In this document: positions 1 to 7,182 of the stretch, in pieces
How the letters are laid out: the number at the start of each line of letters is the position of its first letter
Numbering within the stretch: position 1 is the first letter of the stretch
Assembly (NCBI GenBank): GCA_945833725.1
Contig: CAMAFU010000037.1
Coordinates: 1-10,966 of the forward strand
Reading direction: 5' to 3'
Source of the DNA: an uncultured Treponema sp.
GTDB lineage: Bacteria > Spirochaetota > Spirochaetia > Treponematales > Treponemataceae
DNA: 10,966 bases
Made by a program: the position numbers and the translations under genes
Notes under the pieces: model-generated
Told to the model about the DNA's origin: nothing
Database searches by the model: none
The model's input: the letters and a program-made list of their open reading frames with translations, nothing else

Positions 1-1123
1 TGCTGTTGTTTATGGAGGCAAGTCGGGGGAACACGAAATTTCTCTTGTATCAGCCTCTTCTGTTGTGCGGAATATAAATAAGAATCACAAAGTATTTCTT
101 ATAGGCATTTCAAAATCTGGTGAATGGTTTTTGCAGGATGAATCCCAGTTGAGCTGTCTTTTTGCAGAACCTGATTATGTACTTAAAATAGACGAAAATC
201 CTGAAAAGCAGATTACTCTTGTGCCAGGCGGAGGAACTGCCAGAGCGTTTTGTTCCGGTGGAAAAAACTTTAATGTTGATGTAATTTTCCCTGTTTTGCA
301 TGGAACTTTTGGTGAAGACGGAACTGTGCAGGGACTTTTTGAACTTCTGGAAATTCCTTATGTGGGCGCTTCTACCATTTCCAGTGCTGTAACAATGGAT
401 AAAGAAAAAACAAAGGCTGTTTTAATGAATGCCGGCATTCCTGTTGTTCCAGGAATCTGTATGCGCAGAAGTGATTTGTCTGACTGGAAAAAGTACGATG
501 AACTTTTGGAGAATATTCAGAATGATTTAGGATTTCCTCTTTTTGTAAAACCTTGTTCAGCCGGTTCCAGCGATGGAGCAAATCTTGCCTGTGATATGAG
601 GCATCTTAACGGCGCAATAATGGAAGCCTTCTGCTGGGATGATAAAATCCTTATTGAAAAAGCCGTTGATGCCAGAGAAATTGAATGTTCTGTTACAGGA
701 AATCCTGTTACTTTTGACGGCGTAAATTCCTTTGAGGCTGTAAAATCTTATGGTCCCGGCGAAATTGTACCTTTGCATGAATTTTACGATTATGATGCAA
801 AATACAATGATCCAGACGGAGCAAAACTTATGATTCCAGCTGAACTTAGCGTGGAAAAACTTGAAGAAATAAGGCATCTGGCAGAAAAAGCCTATGTTGC
901 ACTTGATCTTTGCGGGTTGAGCCGGGTTGATTTTTTTATTGACAGAAAAGATGAAAAAATCTATCTCAACGAAATTAATTCCATGCCGGGGTTTACAAAA
1001 ATCAGCATGTTTCCGAAAATGTGTATGGCGTTTGGCCTGGAATTCGAAGATTTAACAGAGCTTCTTATAAACGAAGGAATTGCAAGATTCAAGCAGACTA
1101 GAAAACTTAAAACATCTCGATAA
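1..1123 (+). CDS. ddl: D-alanine--D-alanine ligase, 5' end cut by window edge
   Basis: This ATP-grasp enzyme joins two D-alanines in the cytoplasm to make the dipeptide that MurF adds to the peptidoglycan stem. The frame is open to the left edge from base 2, and its first visible residues (AVVYGGKSGEHEISLVSA) are the classic Ddl amino terminus, so only a few residues are missing; the GTG at 65 is internal. There are 373 visible residues, the usual Ddl length. Visible motifs, numbered from the first visible residue: GGKSGEHE at 5-12, whose Glu10 matches the catalytic Glu15 of E. coli DdlB; HGTFGEDGTVQG at 100-111; the ATP-grasp segment KPCSAGSSDGA at 183-193; an omega loop with FYDYDAKY at 261-268, whose Tyr fits D-Ala-D-Ala rather than D-Ala-D-Lac specificity; and the metal-binding NEINSMPGF at 323-331. 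Odd point: the ATP-grasp loop reads GSSDG where GSSVG is usual. It lies 11 bases before murD and is probably co-transcribed with it. Confidence 0.95.
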   Translation, partial: AVVYGGKSGEHEISLVSASSVVRNINKNHKVFLIGISKSGEWFLQDESQLSCLFAEPDYVLKIDENPEKQITLVPGGGTARAFCSGGKNFNVDVIFPVLHGTFGEDGTVQGLFELLEIPYVGASTISSAVTMDKEKTKAVLMNAGIPVVPGICMRRSDLSDWKKYDELLENIQNDLGFPLFVKPCSAGSSDGANLACDMRHLNGAIMEAFCWDDKILIEKAVDAREIECSVTGNPVTFDGVNSFEAVKSYGPGEIVPLHEFYDYDAKYNDPDGAKLMIPAELSVEKLEEIRHLAEKAYVALDLCGLSRVDFFIDRKDEKIYLNEINSMPGFTKISMFPKMCMAFGLEFEDLTELLINEGIARFKQTRKLKTSR

Positions 1124-1134
1124 GGGAGAATATT

Positions 1135-2721
1135 ATGTCGCAAGTATTTGAAGAAGAACCGCCTGTTCCTCATTTTTATCCTGAAGGATGTTATTTTAAT
1201 GAACTTTCGGATATTGCCGGAAAAAAAATTCTTGTAATGGGCTTGGGCTTAAATGGGGGAGGGGAAGCCGCTGTCCGTTTTTTTTTAAGGCACGGTGCTT
1301 ATGTTCTTGTTACCGACATGAAAACAGAAGAACAGCTTGCACCTACAATAAAATCCCTTTCAGAAGATAAAACTCTGGATCATTCAAAACTTTCCTATCG
1401 ACTGGGAACGCACTGTCTGGAAGATTTTATCGAAGCCGACTGTGTTATAAAAAATCCCGGCATAAAATACGATGGAAATAAATTCCTTGAAGCAGCAAAG
1501 GCAATAGAAACGGACATAAGCATTTTTCTTCATTTTTCAAAAGCCCCTGTTATTGCCGTTACTGGCTCAAAAGGCAAATCTTCTACTGTCAGTGCCATAT
1601 ATTACGGATTAAAGCAGGCTGGCTTTGAGGCATTCCTTGGAGGAAACATTACTGTTTCGCCTTTAACTTTTCTTGAAAAAACAAACGGAACAACACCTGT
1701 AGTCCTTGAACTTTCTTCATGGCAGCTTGCCGATTTGCGGGGCAGAAAAGCCTTAAAACCTCACATTTCCCTTATTACAAAAATTATTCCCGATCACCAG
1801 AATTTTTATCATTCAATGCTGAGTTATGTTGCCGACAAAGAACTTATTTTTGCCGACCAGACTAAAGATGATTTTGCAATTTTTGATTTTGATGATGACA
1901 GTGCTGCCGACGGCGGAACGCTTATTGAAAACTGGGGAAATATTTTTGCAAAGCAGACAAAGGCAACTGTGCTGCGCTACAGCAGAAAAAAACTTCCAGA
2001 GGGTGTTTTTGGAGTGTGGCAGGATAAAAAAGGAGATGGAGTTGTCCGACTGCCAAAAAAATTTATGAGCCGGTATGCACAGACTCACGGAAAAGATTCG
2101 GAAGTTATTTTAAAAGAACTTATGGTTCCGGGAAAACACATGAGGCTTAATGTCCTTAATGCCGCTCTTGTACTTAAACTTATGGGAATTTCCCCGGACC
2201 AGATTATAGACATTTTAGGTCGCTGGAATGGCATTGAGCACAGACTTGAATATTTTCATACATGGGAAACTGCCGGTGTGTCGGGAGTTGTTCATTCAGT
2301 AAAGTTTTATAACGATTCTGCCTCAACTGTAGGAGAAGCTGCCGGCGAATCTACACAGGCTTTTGGCACTCCAGTAATTTTTATTACCGGCGGAACAGAC
2401 AAAGGCCTCGATTTATCTGTAATTGCAGATACAATCAGCAGACCTGGTGCAATAAAACCTCATTCAATATATCTTTTAAAAGGTTCTGCAACGGATAAAA
2501 TAATTTTATCATTTCAGGAAAAACAGATTCCTTATTTTGGACCTTTTGACAGTCTGGAACTTCTTTTAACAGAGCTGAAAGAAAATCTTAAAAAAGCACC
2601 GTTATCAAAAGACGAAACAGTTGTTTTTAGTCCAGGTTCAACAAGTTTCGGTATGTTTAAAAATGAATTTCACAGAGGAAAAGTTTTTAAAGAAACCGTA
2701 TGCAGGATTTTCGGTAACTAA
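1135..2721 (+). CDS. murD: UDP-N-acetylmuramoylalanine--glutamate ligase (MurD family, divergent)
   Basis: This cytoplasmic Mur ligase adds glutamate to UDP-MurNAc-L-alanine using ATP. The protein is 528 residues, longer than the 440-450 typical of MurD. The N-terminal domain has a nucleotide-binding-like GLGLNGGGEA at 36-45. The Mur central domain has the P-loop TGSKGKSST at 143-151, LELSSWQL at 191-198, DHQNFY at 220-225 and Lys235, which sits where the carbamylated lysine of E. coli MurD lies. The C-terminal domain has HRLEY at 369-373, FYNDSAST at 391-398, GGTDKG at 419-424 and SPGSTSFGMFKN at 499-510. Thr398, Lys423 and Ser504 align with glutamate-pocket residues of E. coli MurD. NDSAST replaces the enteric NDSKAT, and the EFHRG ending differs from FEQRG, placing it in a divergent MurD group. 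The start is the ATG at 1135, preceded by AAGGGAGAA at 1122-1130 and directly following ddl. The glutamate stereoisomer used cannot be proved from sequence. Confidence 0.92.
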   Translation: MSQVFEEEPPVPHFYPEGCYFNELSDIAGKKILVMGLGLNGGGEAAVRFFLRHGAYVLVTDMKTEEQLAPTIKSLSEDKTLDHSKLSYRLGTHCLEDFIEADCVIKNPGIKYDGNKFLEAAKAIETDISIFLHFSKAPVIAVTGSKGKSSTVSAIYYGLKQAGFEAFLGGNITVSPLTFLEKTNGTTPVVLELSSWQLADLRGRKALKPHISLITKIIPDHQNFYHSMLSYVADKELIFADQTKDDFAIFDFDDDSAADGGTLIENWGNIFAKQTKATVLRYSRKKLPEGVFGVWQDKKGDGVVRLPKKFMSRYAQTHGKDSEVILKELMVPGKHMRLNVLNAALVLKLMGISPDQIIDILGRWNGIEHRLEYFHTWETAGVSGVVHSVKFYNDSASTVGEAAGESTQAFGTPVIFITGGTDKGLDLSVIADTISRPGAIKPHSIYLLKGSATDKIILSFQEKQIPYFGPFDSLELLLTELKENLKKAPLSKDETVVFSPGSTSFGMFKNEFHRGKVFKETVCRIFGN

Positions 2722-2778
2722 AACTTCAGACTGTTAAAAATTTAAGCAAAGTTATTAAGGGAGTGGGGAGAAAAAAAA

Positions 2779-2816
2779 TCGAAAAACCAGCAGTTTAAAG
2801 TCCGCTGATTTTTCGA
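2779..2816 (-). terminator. Intrinsic terminator for purA (minus strand)
   Basis: TCGAAAAA at 2779-2786 pairs with TTTTTCGA at 2809-2816; one C/A mismatch follows, then CAGC/GCTG, closing a 12-base loop. Read on the minus strand, the hairpin is followed directly by eight Ts (the A-run at 2771-2778), which is the correct order for Rho-independent termination of purA. On the plus strand no T-run follows. Confidence 0.65.
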
Positions 2817-2819
2817 AAG

Positions 2820-2870
2820 AAACGGGCACGGATATTTGATAGCTGATGCCCGTTTTATAAGATTATTTTT
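2820..2870 (+). terminator. Probable terminator of the ddl-murD transcript
   Basis: AAACGGGCA at 2820-2828 pairs perfectly over 9 bp with TGCCCGTTT at 2847-2855 around an 18-base loop. On the plus strand it is followed by T-rich sequence (TTTT inside and beyond the stem, then TTTTTT at 2865-2870). It lies about 100 bases after the murD stop and just before the convergent purA stop. The loop is long, so efficiency is uncertain. Confidence 0.55.
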
Positions 2871-4095
2871 TCCAGGGATTTTTTCTTATAAAAGTCTGAT
2901 CCCGCTCGTAACCAACAGAAATTATATTAACAGGAACATGACAGTAGTCTTCGATGAACTCTATATAGTTCCTTGCGTTGCGTGGTAATTTTGAATATTT
3001 CCGTACATCTTTAAGCGGAGTTTTCCAGCCTTCGAATTTTTGAAGTACAGGTTTTGCATTTTCCAAATCTTCGATTCCTGCCGGGAAATCTGTTACGATT
3101 TTTCCGTTTATATCGTAGGCTATACAGGCTTCAATCTGTTCCATAGGATCGTAAATATCCAGATGTGTTAAAACCAGACTGTCGATGGAATTTACCTGAC
3201 AGGCGTACTTTAAGGCCACTAAATCAAGATAACCGCATCGTCTTGCCCTTCCAGTTGTAACTCCGTATTCCCGACCAGTTTCCCTTACGCTTCTGCACAG
3301 TTCGCTTTCTGCTTCGTCGTTGTCGTTAAATTCTGTAGGCATTGGACCGTTTCCAACTCTTGTTTCATAAGCTTTAAATACGCCAAGAATTTTATCCAGA
3401 TCGTGAGGACCTATTCCGCATCCTGTTGCAGCTCCTGCCGCACATGAAGCACCGGAAGAAACATAAGGATAAGTTCCAGAATCTATGTCCAGCATTGCTC
3501 CCTGCGCACCTTCAAAAAGAATGTCAGCCTTTTTGAATTCCTGCATTTTTGCCGTAAGGTCTACGCGCATTTTAAGAAGCTGCTCTTTATATTTGTTTAT
3601 GTATTCCAGATCTTCGCCGTCAAATTCGTCGATTTTTGCTTTCCAATCCAGATCTGCAAGACGCAGTCCGTCCCGGTGAGCTTTTTCTGCATAGGCAATT
3701 CCAATTCCCCTTCCTGTAGTGCCTATTGGGCGTTTGCGAAGGGAATCCCGTTCTTTGTCCATCTGGCGGTATTTAGGAAGAATAATCTGAGCCCTGTCGG
3801 AAATAAAAACCCTGCCTTCCCAGTTTATTCCGTTGTCTTTCAGCATTTGAAGTTCATTGAAAAGAGCTTCCGGATCAATAACCATTCCTGCACCAAGAAA
3901 AACCGATTTGTCTGAGTAAAGGATTCCGCTTGGAACCTGATGAAGGGCAAACTGTTTTCCGTCTACAACAATAGTATGACCTGCGTTAGGTCCTCCGGCA
4001 TAGCGTACAACATAGTCTGCATTTTCTGCCAGATAATCAACAATTTTGCCTTTTCCTTCATCTCCCCATTGGGCACCAATAACAACAACCTTCAT
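2863..4095 (-). CDS. purA: Adenylosuccinate synthetase
   Basis: PurA uses GTP to condense IMP with aspartate, forming adenylosuccinate on the way to AMP. The protein is 410 residues, slightly shorter than the usual 425-430. Motifs in order: GAQWGDEGKGK at 7-17 with the catalytic Asp12; GGPNAGHT at 34-41 with catalytic His40; GTTGRGIGIAY at 125-135, with Ile replacing the usual Pro; FEGAQGAMLDIDSGTYPYV at 194-212; GVTTGRARRCGY at 278-289; THLD at 310-313, where most family members have TKLD for guanine recognition; and SVGYERDQ at 393-400, where SxGP is usual. I chose the ATG at 4095 because the protein then begins MKVVVIGAQWGDEGKGK like other PurA proteins and GGGAG at 4103-4107 sits at ribosome-binding distance. 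An in-frame ATG at 4119 would add eight residues without family support. It is transcribed alone, convergent with murD and divergent from the acyl-CoA ligase. Confidence 0.95.
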   Translation of the reverse strand: MKVVVIGAQWGDEGKGKIVDYLAENADYVVRYAGGPNAGHTIVVDGKQFALHQVPSGILYSDKSVFLGAGMVIDPEALFNELQMLKDNGINWEGRVFISDRAQIILPKYRQMDKERDSLRKRPIGTTGRGIGIAYAEKAHRDGLRLADLDWKAKIDEFDGEDLEYINKYKEQLLKMRVDLTAKMQEFKKADILFEGAQGAMLDIDSGTYPYVSSGASCAAGAATGCGIGPHDLDKILGVFKAYETRVGNGPMPTEFNDNDEAESELCRSVRETGREYGVTTGRARRCGYLDLVALKYACQVNSIDSLVLTHLDIYDPMEQIEACIAYDINGKIVTDFPAGIEDLENAKPVLQKFEGWKTPLKDVRKYSKLPRNARNYIEFIEDYCHVPVNIISVGYERDQTFIRKNPWKK

Positions 4096-4102
4096 AAAAA
4101 AG

Positions 4103-4107
4103 CTCCC
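4103..4107 (-). promoter_or_regulatory. Ribosome-binding site deciding the purA start
   Basis: GGGAG on the minus strand lies seven bases before the ATG at 4095. It lies inside the reading frame that would start at 4119, so it favours the shorter protein. Confidence 0.6.
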
Positions 4108-4152
4108 GTAAAACCGCAAAAGCGATAAAACTAATTTTTCAAAATCCTATAA

Positions 4153-4182
4153 ATGATAGCACAAACATACATAAAAATTCAA
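4153..4182 (-). promoter_or_regulatory. Candidate sigma70-type promoter of purA
   Basis: On the minus strand the hexamer TTGAAT (4182-4177) is followed after 18 bases by TATCAT (4158-4153), with a TG one base upstream as in extended -10 promoters. Transcription would begin near 4146, giving a leader of about 50 bases before the ATG at 4095. AT-rich DNA gives chance matches, so this is tentative. Confidence 0.4.
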
Positions 4183-4300
4183 TTCTTATAATATTCGGTT
4201 TTTCTCCTGCCCGTTCGCTCTCTTGCACCAGATTTTTCTCATAAAATTATAATGACTTTGCTCTTTTACAACGGTTTTTAAGTGATTTTTAATGATTTTA

Positions 4301-4309
4301 TGATATAAT
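4301..4309 (+). promoter_or_regulatory. Candidate extended -10 promoter of the acyl-CoA ligase gene
   Basis: TGATATAAT contains a perfect TATAAT at 4304-4309 with the TGn extension. No clear -35 hexamer lies 16-18 bases upstream, which an extended -10 promoter can tolerate. The predicted start near 4316 leaves a leader of about 105 bases. Confidence 0.4.
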
Positions 4310-4410
4310 TTTTTAAGGCGACAATAAGGAACAAATATATTTTTTTCTTTCTATATTTGCCGGCATTTTTTTTGCACAATATTTTACGGCAATTTTGTCG
4401 CGGCTTTTTT

Positions 4411-4416
4411 TGGAGG
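4411..4416 (+). promoter_or_regulatory. Ribosome-binding site deciding the acyl-CoA ligase start
   Basis: TGGAGG ends five bases before the ATG at 4422. It supports that start over an in-frame TTG at 4395, which would add nine residues. Confidence 0.7.
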
Positions 4417-4421
4417 CTTTT

Positions 4422-6152
4422 ATGAAAAAACTTAATGCTGATTTTATTCCATGGAAATTTCTTGATGAATATCGTGGAACTGATTTTTCTGGAGAATGGC
4501 CGACTTTGCCGGAAATGTTTTCTATTTCTGCCCGTCGTTTTAAAAGCCGTCCCTGCCTTACGGATTTTGAAGGTGAATACGGCTCAAAAAATACTTTGAC
4601 CTATTCTCAGGCAGAAAGAAAAATTCTGAAATTGGCTTCATGGTTCAGCGGAAACGGTGTAGTAAAAGAAGACAGAATTGCAGTTTCCGGTAAGAACTCT
4701 CCTGAGTGGGCAGTTGTGTTTTTTGCAGCCATGTACGCCGGGGCCGTTGTTGTTCCTATTGATTACGGCCTCCATGATTCAGAAATTGAAAACCTTTTGA
4801 ATACGGCAGAACCTAAATTTCTTTTTATTGATGAAGAAAAATTTGAGCATTTTGCACAAAGGGAAAATGTTTTTTCTTTAAGCCCAAAATTTTCCGAAAA
4901 ATATGTTTACAATCTTTCTTCCGAAAATGCCGGTGCCCTTGATATGCCTTCAGAAGATGATTTGGCAGCAATCCTTTTTACCAGCGGTACTACCGGCAAT
5001 CCCAAAGGCGTAATGCTTACCCACAAAAATCTTGTAAGCTGCTGTTATATTGCCCAGACCCGCATGCAGATATTTGAAACAGATGTTTTTTATGCCCTTC
5101 TTCCCATTCATCATGCCTACACAATGCAGGCCGTTATGATCGAAGCCCTTTCTGTAGGTGCAGAAATTGTTTTCGGAAAAAGCATGGCCGTAAGCCGCCT
5201 TATGAAAGAACTTAAAGAAGGCCAGATTACCATGCTTCTTGGTGTTCCTCTCCTCTTCAACAAACTTCTTTCAGGAATATTAAAAGGAATAAAGGCAAAA
5301 GGTCCTGTTGTAAACGGTGTCATTCATTTAATGCTGGGATTTTCTTATTTTGTAAAAAAAGTATTCGGAATCAACATAGGTAAAAAACTTTTTAAGGCTG
5401 TTTTGCAGCAGGCAAATATCTATTCCCTTAGAATTGCAATTTGTGGCGGAGGACCTTTGGCAGACAGCGTATTTAAAATCTACAACGAAATGGGAATTGA
5501 CTTTGTACAGGGGTACGGCCTTACAGAAACAAGTCCTATAATCACCTTAAATCCAATCTATCACTTTAAAATTGAAAGTGTCGGACAGTACTTTTTCCCG
5601 TACATGGAAATGAAAATTCTCGATAAAGGCGAAGACGGCATTGGAGAAGTTTGCGTAAAGGGACCTATGGTTTTTAAAGGCTATTACAAAATGCCGGAAG
5701 AAACTTCCCTTGTTTTTACGGAAGACGGCTGGTTTAAAACAGGCGATTTAGGATTTCTCGATAAAGAAGGTTATTTGATTCTTGCTGGCCGGGCAAAAAA
5801 CATGATAGTTACCGAAGGCGGAAAAAATGTATACCCGGAAGAAATAGAAAACGCCTTCCAGCTTTACAGCGATTTTGAGCAGATTACAGTTCAGGCATAC
5901 ACAGAAGACAAAAATTCAAAATCCGAATTAATCGAAGCCCTTGTTTACCCTTCAGACGACCTTTTTGAAAAACTTAAGCTTGAACGGAAAAACAATCCAG
6001 CCCCTGCCGAAGTTTACGATGCCCTTATGGAACAGGTAAAGGCTGTAAATAAAACATTGCAGCCTTACGCAAGAATTACAAGGCTCACTGTGCTTGATAA
6101 ACCTTTGGAAATGACAACTACAAAAAAAGTAAAGCGGTCATACAAAAAATAA
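4422..6152 (+). CDS. AMP-forming acyl-CoA (or acyl-ACP) synthetase, FadD-like
   Basis: This enzyme of the adenylate-forming superfamily activates a carboxylic acid, most likely a fatty acid, with ATP and transfers it to CoA or possibly acyl carrier protein. The protein is 576 residues. Motifs in order: TSGTTGNPKGVMLTH at 187-201 (ATP-phosphate loop); LPIHHAY at 227-233; GYGLTETSP at 364-372; TGDLG at 440-444 with the ribose-binding Asp; GRAKNMIV at 456-463 at the hinge to the C-terminal domain; GGKNVYPEEIE at 466-476; and a Lys-rich tail TTTKKVKRSYKK, which holds the candidate catalytic lysine (568 or 569). A stretch near 290-330 rich in hydrophobic and basic residues resembles the membrane-associating part of long-chain ligases; no signal peptide is seen. 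The motif order fits long-chain fatty-acid ligases better than acetyl-CoA synthetases, but the substrate cannot be read from sequence. It appears to be transcribed alone from the divergent region shared with purA. Confidence 0.88.
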   Translation: MKKLNADFIPWKFLDEYRGTDFSGEWPTLPEMFSISARRFKSRPCLTDFEGEYGSKNTLTYSQAERKILKLASWFSGNGVVKEDRIAVSGKNSPEWAVVFFAAMYAGAVVVPIDYGLHDSEIENLLNTAEPKFLFIDEEKFEHFAQRENVFSLSPKFSEKYVYNLSSENAGALDMPSEDDLAAILFTSGTTGNPKGVMLTHKNLVSCCYIAQTRMQIFETDVFYALLPIHHAYTMQAVMIEALSVGAEIVFGKSMAVSRLMKELKEGQITMLLGVPLLFNKLLSGILKGIKAKGPVVNGVIHLMLGFSYFVKKVFGINIGKKLFKAVLQQANIYSLRIAICGGGPLADSVFKIYNEMGIDFVQGYGLTETSPIITLNPIYHFKIESVGQYFFPYMEMKILDKGEDGIGEVCVKGPMVFKGYYKMPEETSLVFTEDGWFKTGDLGFLDKEGYLILAGRAKNMIVTEGGKNVYPEEIENAFQLYSDFEQITVQAYTEDKNSKSELIEALVYPSDDLFEKLKLERKNNPAPAEVYDALMEQVKAVNKTLQPYARITRLTVLDKPLEMTTTKKVKRSYKK

Positions 6153-6160
6153 AACTGCCG

Positions 6161-6173
6161 GGGCTTAAAGCCC
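6161..6173. repeat. Short GC-rich hairpin after the acyl-CoA ligase gene
   Basis: GGGCTT at 6161-6166 and AAGCCC at 6168-6173 form a short hairpin (effectively 5 bp with a 3-base loop) nine bases after the stop codon. No T-run follows on the plus strand, so it is at most a weak transcript end or RNA-stabilising stem. Confidence 0.3.
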
Positions 6174-6195
6174 TGAGCACAAAACATAAGTTTAA

Positions 6196-6224
6196 TTGAA
6201 TTTTTCTTAAATCTTCTCTAAAAT
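6196..6224 (+). promoter_or_regulatory. Sigma70-type promoter of hisG
   Basis: TTGAAT at 6196-6201 and TAAAAT at 6219-6224 are separated by exactly 17 bases, the ideal spacing, each one or two bases from consensus. Transcription would start near 6231, giving a leader of about 74 bases. The leader holds an 11-codon frame (6259-6294) without histidine codons, so no classic his attenuator is visible. Confidence 0.55.
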
Positions 6225-6304
6225 AAAGGCGGTTTTCTGCTTTGTTTTACTGTTAAAAATGCAGGAAACTTTCTTGAACGAAAAACTCAATTAAGGAAAA
6301 TCAA

Positions 6305-7177
6305 ATGGAAAAACTGAATATTCTGATTGCAAAAGGCCGCATTTACGAAAGTGTTGTTGAACTTCTTAAAGATGTAGGAATTACCCTTTATCTTCCGGAT
6401 CGTACATATTATCCAATTACAAATCAGGATGACCTTGCTTTTCAGATTGTAAAGCCGCAAATTTCCAGTGCCCTTCTGGCAGACGAAAAGGCTGATGTTG
6501 CTTTTTCCGGCAAAGACTGGGTTTACGAAAACGGTGTACAGGACAAGGTAGAAGAAATAATGGATTTAGGTTTTGACCCGGTTCGCATTGTAGTTGCCGC
6601 CCCGGAAACAGCCGATTTTGATTCCCTTATCAAAAAACCTGTTACAATCGCTACGGAGTATCAGAATTTAAGCCGTCAGTGGGCAAAAGAAAAAAATGTA
6701 GACGGAAAAATCTTCCGCACCTGGGGAACTTCCGAAGGCTTTGTTCAGGACAACGACCAGTCTTTAGCACAGCTTCTTATCGATAATACATCAACAGGTT
6801 CCAGTCTTCGGGCAAATCACTTAAAAATCTGCGACACAATAATGACTTCCTCCACAAGAATGTACGCTTCAAAAAAAGCAATGCAGGATCCCGTTAAAAA
6901 ACAGAAAATTCTGGAATTAAAAATGCTGTTCGAAGCAGTTCTTGCCGCCAGAAGCCGGGTTATGCTCGAAATGAATGTTTCCAAGGCCAATTTCGATGCA
7001 CTTATAAAAGGAATTCCATCCATGAAAAGCCCTACAGTTTCCCCTCTGTTTGCCGACGGTGGATACGCAGTAAAAATTGCCGTTAAAAAAAGCGAAGTTC
7101 CAACACTTCTTCCAAAATTACACCAGCTTGGGGCAACAGACATTCTGGAATATGAACTTAGAAAAGTAATGATGTAA
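6305..7177 (+). CDS. hisG: ATP phosphoribosyltransferase, long form
   Basis: HisG catalyses the first, committed step of histidine synthesis: condensation of ATP with PRPP to phosphoribosyl-ATP. The protein is 290 residues, the length of the long form that carries its own C-terminal ACT-like regulatory domain (about 215-290), so it should be hexameric, feedback-inhibited by histidine and independent of HisZ. Visible landmarks: the N-terminal LNILIAKGRIYE at 4-15; SGKDWVYENG at 68-77; and the PRPP-binding segment IDNTSTGSSLRAN at 159-171 followed by STRMYAS at 183-189. The C-terminal domain ends in LHQLGATDILEYELRKVM, as in long-form enzymes. The start ATG at 6305 is preceded by AAGGAAAA at 6293-6300. 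It is followed 126 bases later by hisB, with a structured GC-rich block between them. Other his genes are absent, so the pathway is presumably scattered in this genome. Confidence 0.94.
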   Translation: MEKLNILIAKGRIYESVVELLKDVGITLYLPDRTYYPITNQDDLAFQIVKPQISSALLADEKADVAFSGKDWVYENGVQDKVEEIMDLGFDPVRIVVAAPETADFDSLIKKPVTIATEYQNLSRQWAKEKNVDGKIFRTWGTSEGFVQDNDQSLAQLLIDNTSTGSSLRANHLKICDTIMTSSTRMYASKKAMQDPVKKQKILELKMLFEAVLAARSRVMLEMNVSKANFDALIKGIPSMKSPTVSPLFADGGYAVKIAVKKSEVPTLLPKLHQLGATDILEYELRKVMM

Positions 7178-7182
7178 AAATA

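Larger units (their letters stand above)
4096..4421. other. Divergent intergenic region between purA and the acyl-CoA ligase gene
   Basis: This 326-base AT-rich stretch separates two outward-facing genes. I see no coding frame with a ribosome-binding site and no RNA gene. It holds a candidate purA promoter near its left end, a candidate ligase promoter near 4301-4309, and a roughly 105-base leader for the ligase gene. That leader contains two nested inverted repeats, GCGACAA (4318-4324) with TTGTCGC (4395-4401) and TTGCCG (4357-4362) with CGGCAA (4387-4392). Two further TATAAT matches (4187-4192 and 4248-4253) lack convincing partner hexamers. Confidence 0.6.

Noticed and set aside
65..67. 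GTG as the start of ddl
   Set aside because: The frame is open back to base 2 and encodes the conserved Ddl N-terminal motif with the catalytic Glu, so the real start is left of the window.
4096..4119. Upstream in-frame ATG adding MRFYGSFF to PurA
   Set aside because: PurA proteins start close to the GAQWGDEGKGK motif, and the GGGAG ribosome-binding site fits the ATG at 4095.
4395..4421. TTG start adding nine residues to the acyl-CoA ligase
   Set aside because: The strong TGGAGG lies between this TTG and the ATG at 4422 and fits only the latter.
6259..6294. Eleven-codon open frame in the hisG leader as a his leader peptide
   Set aside because: It has no histidine codons and no attenuator-terminator hairpin follows before hisG.
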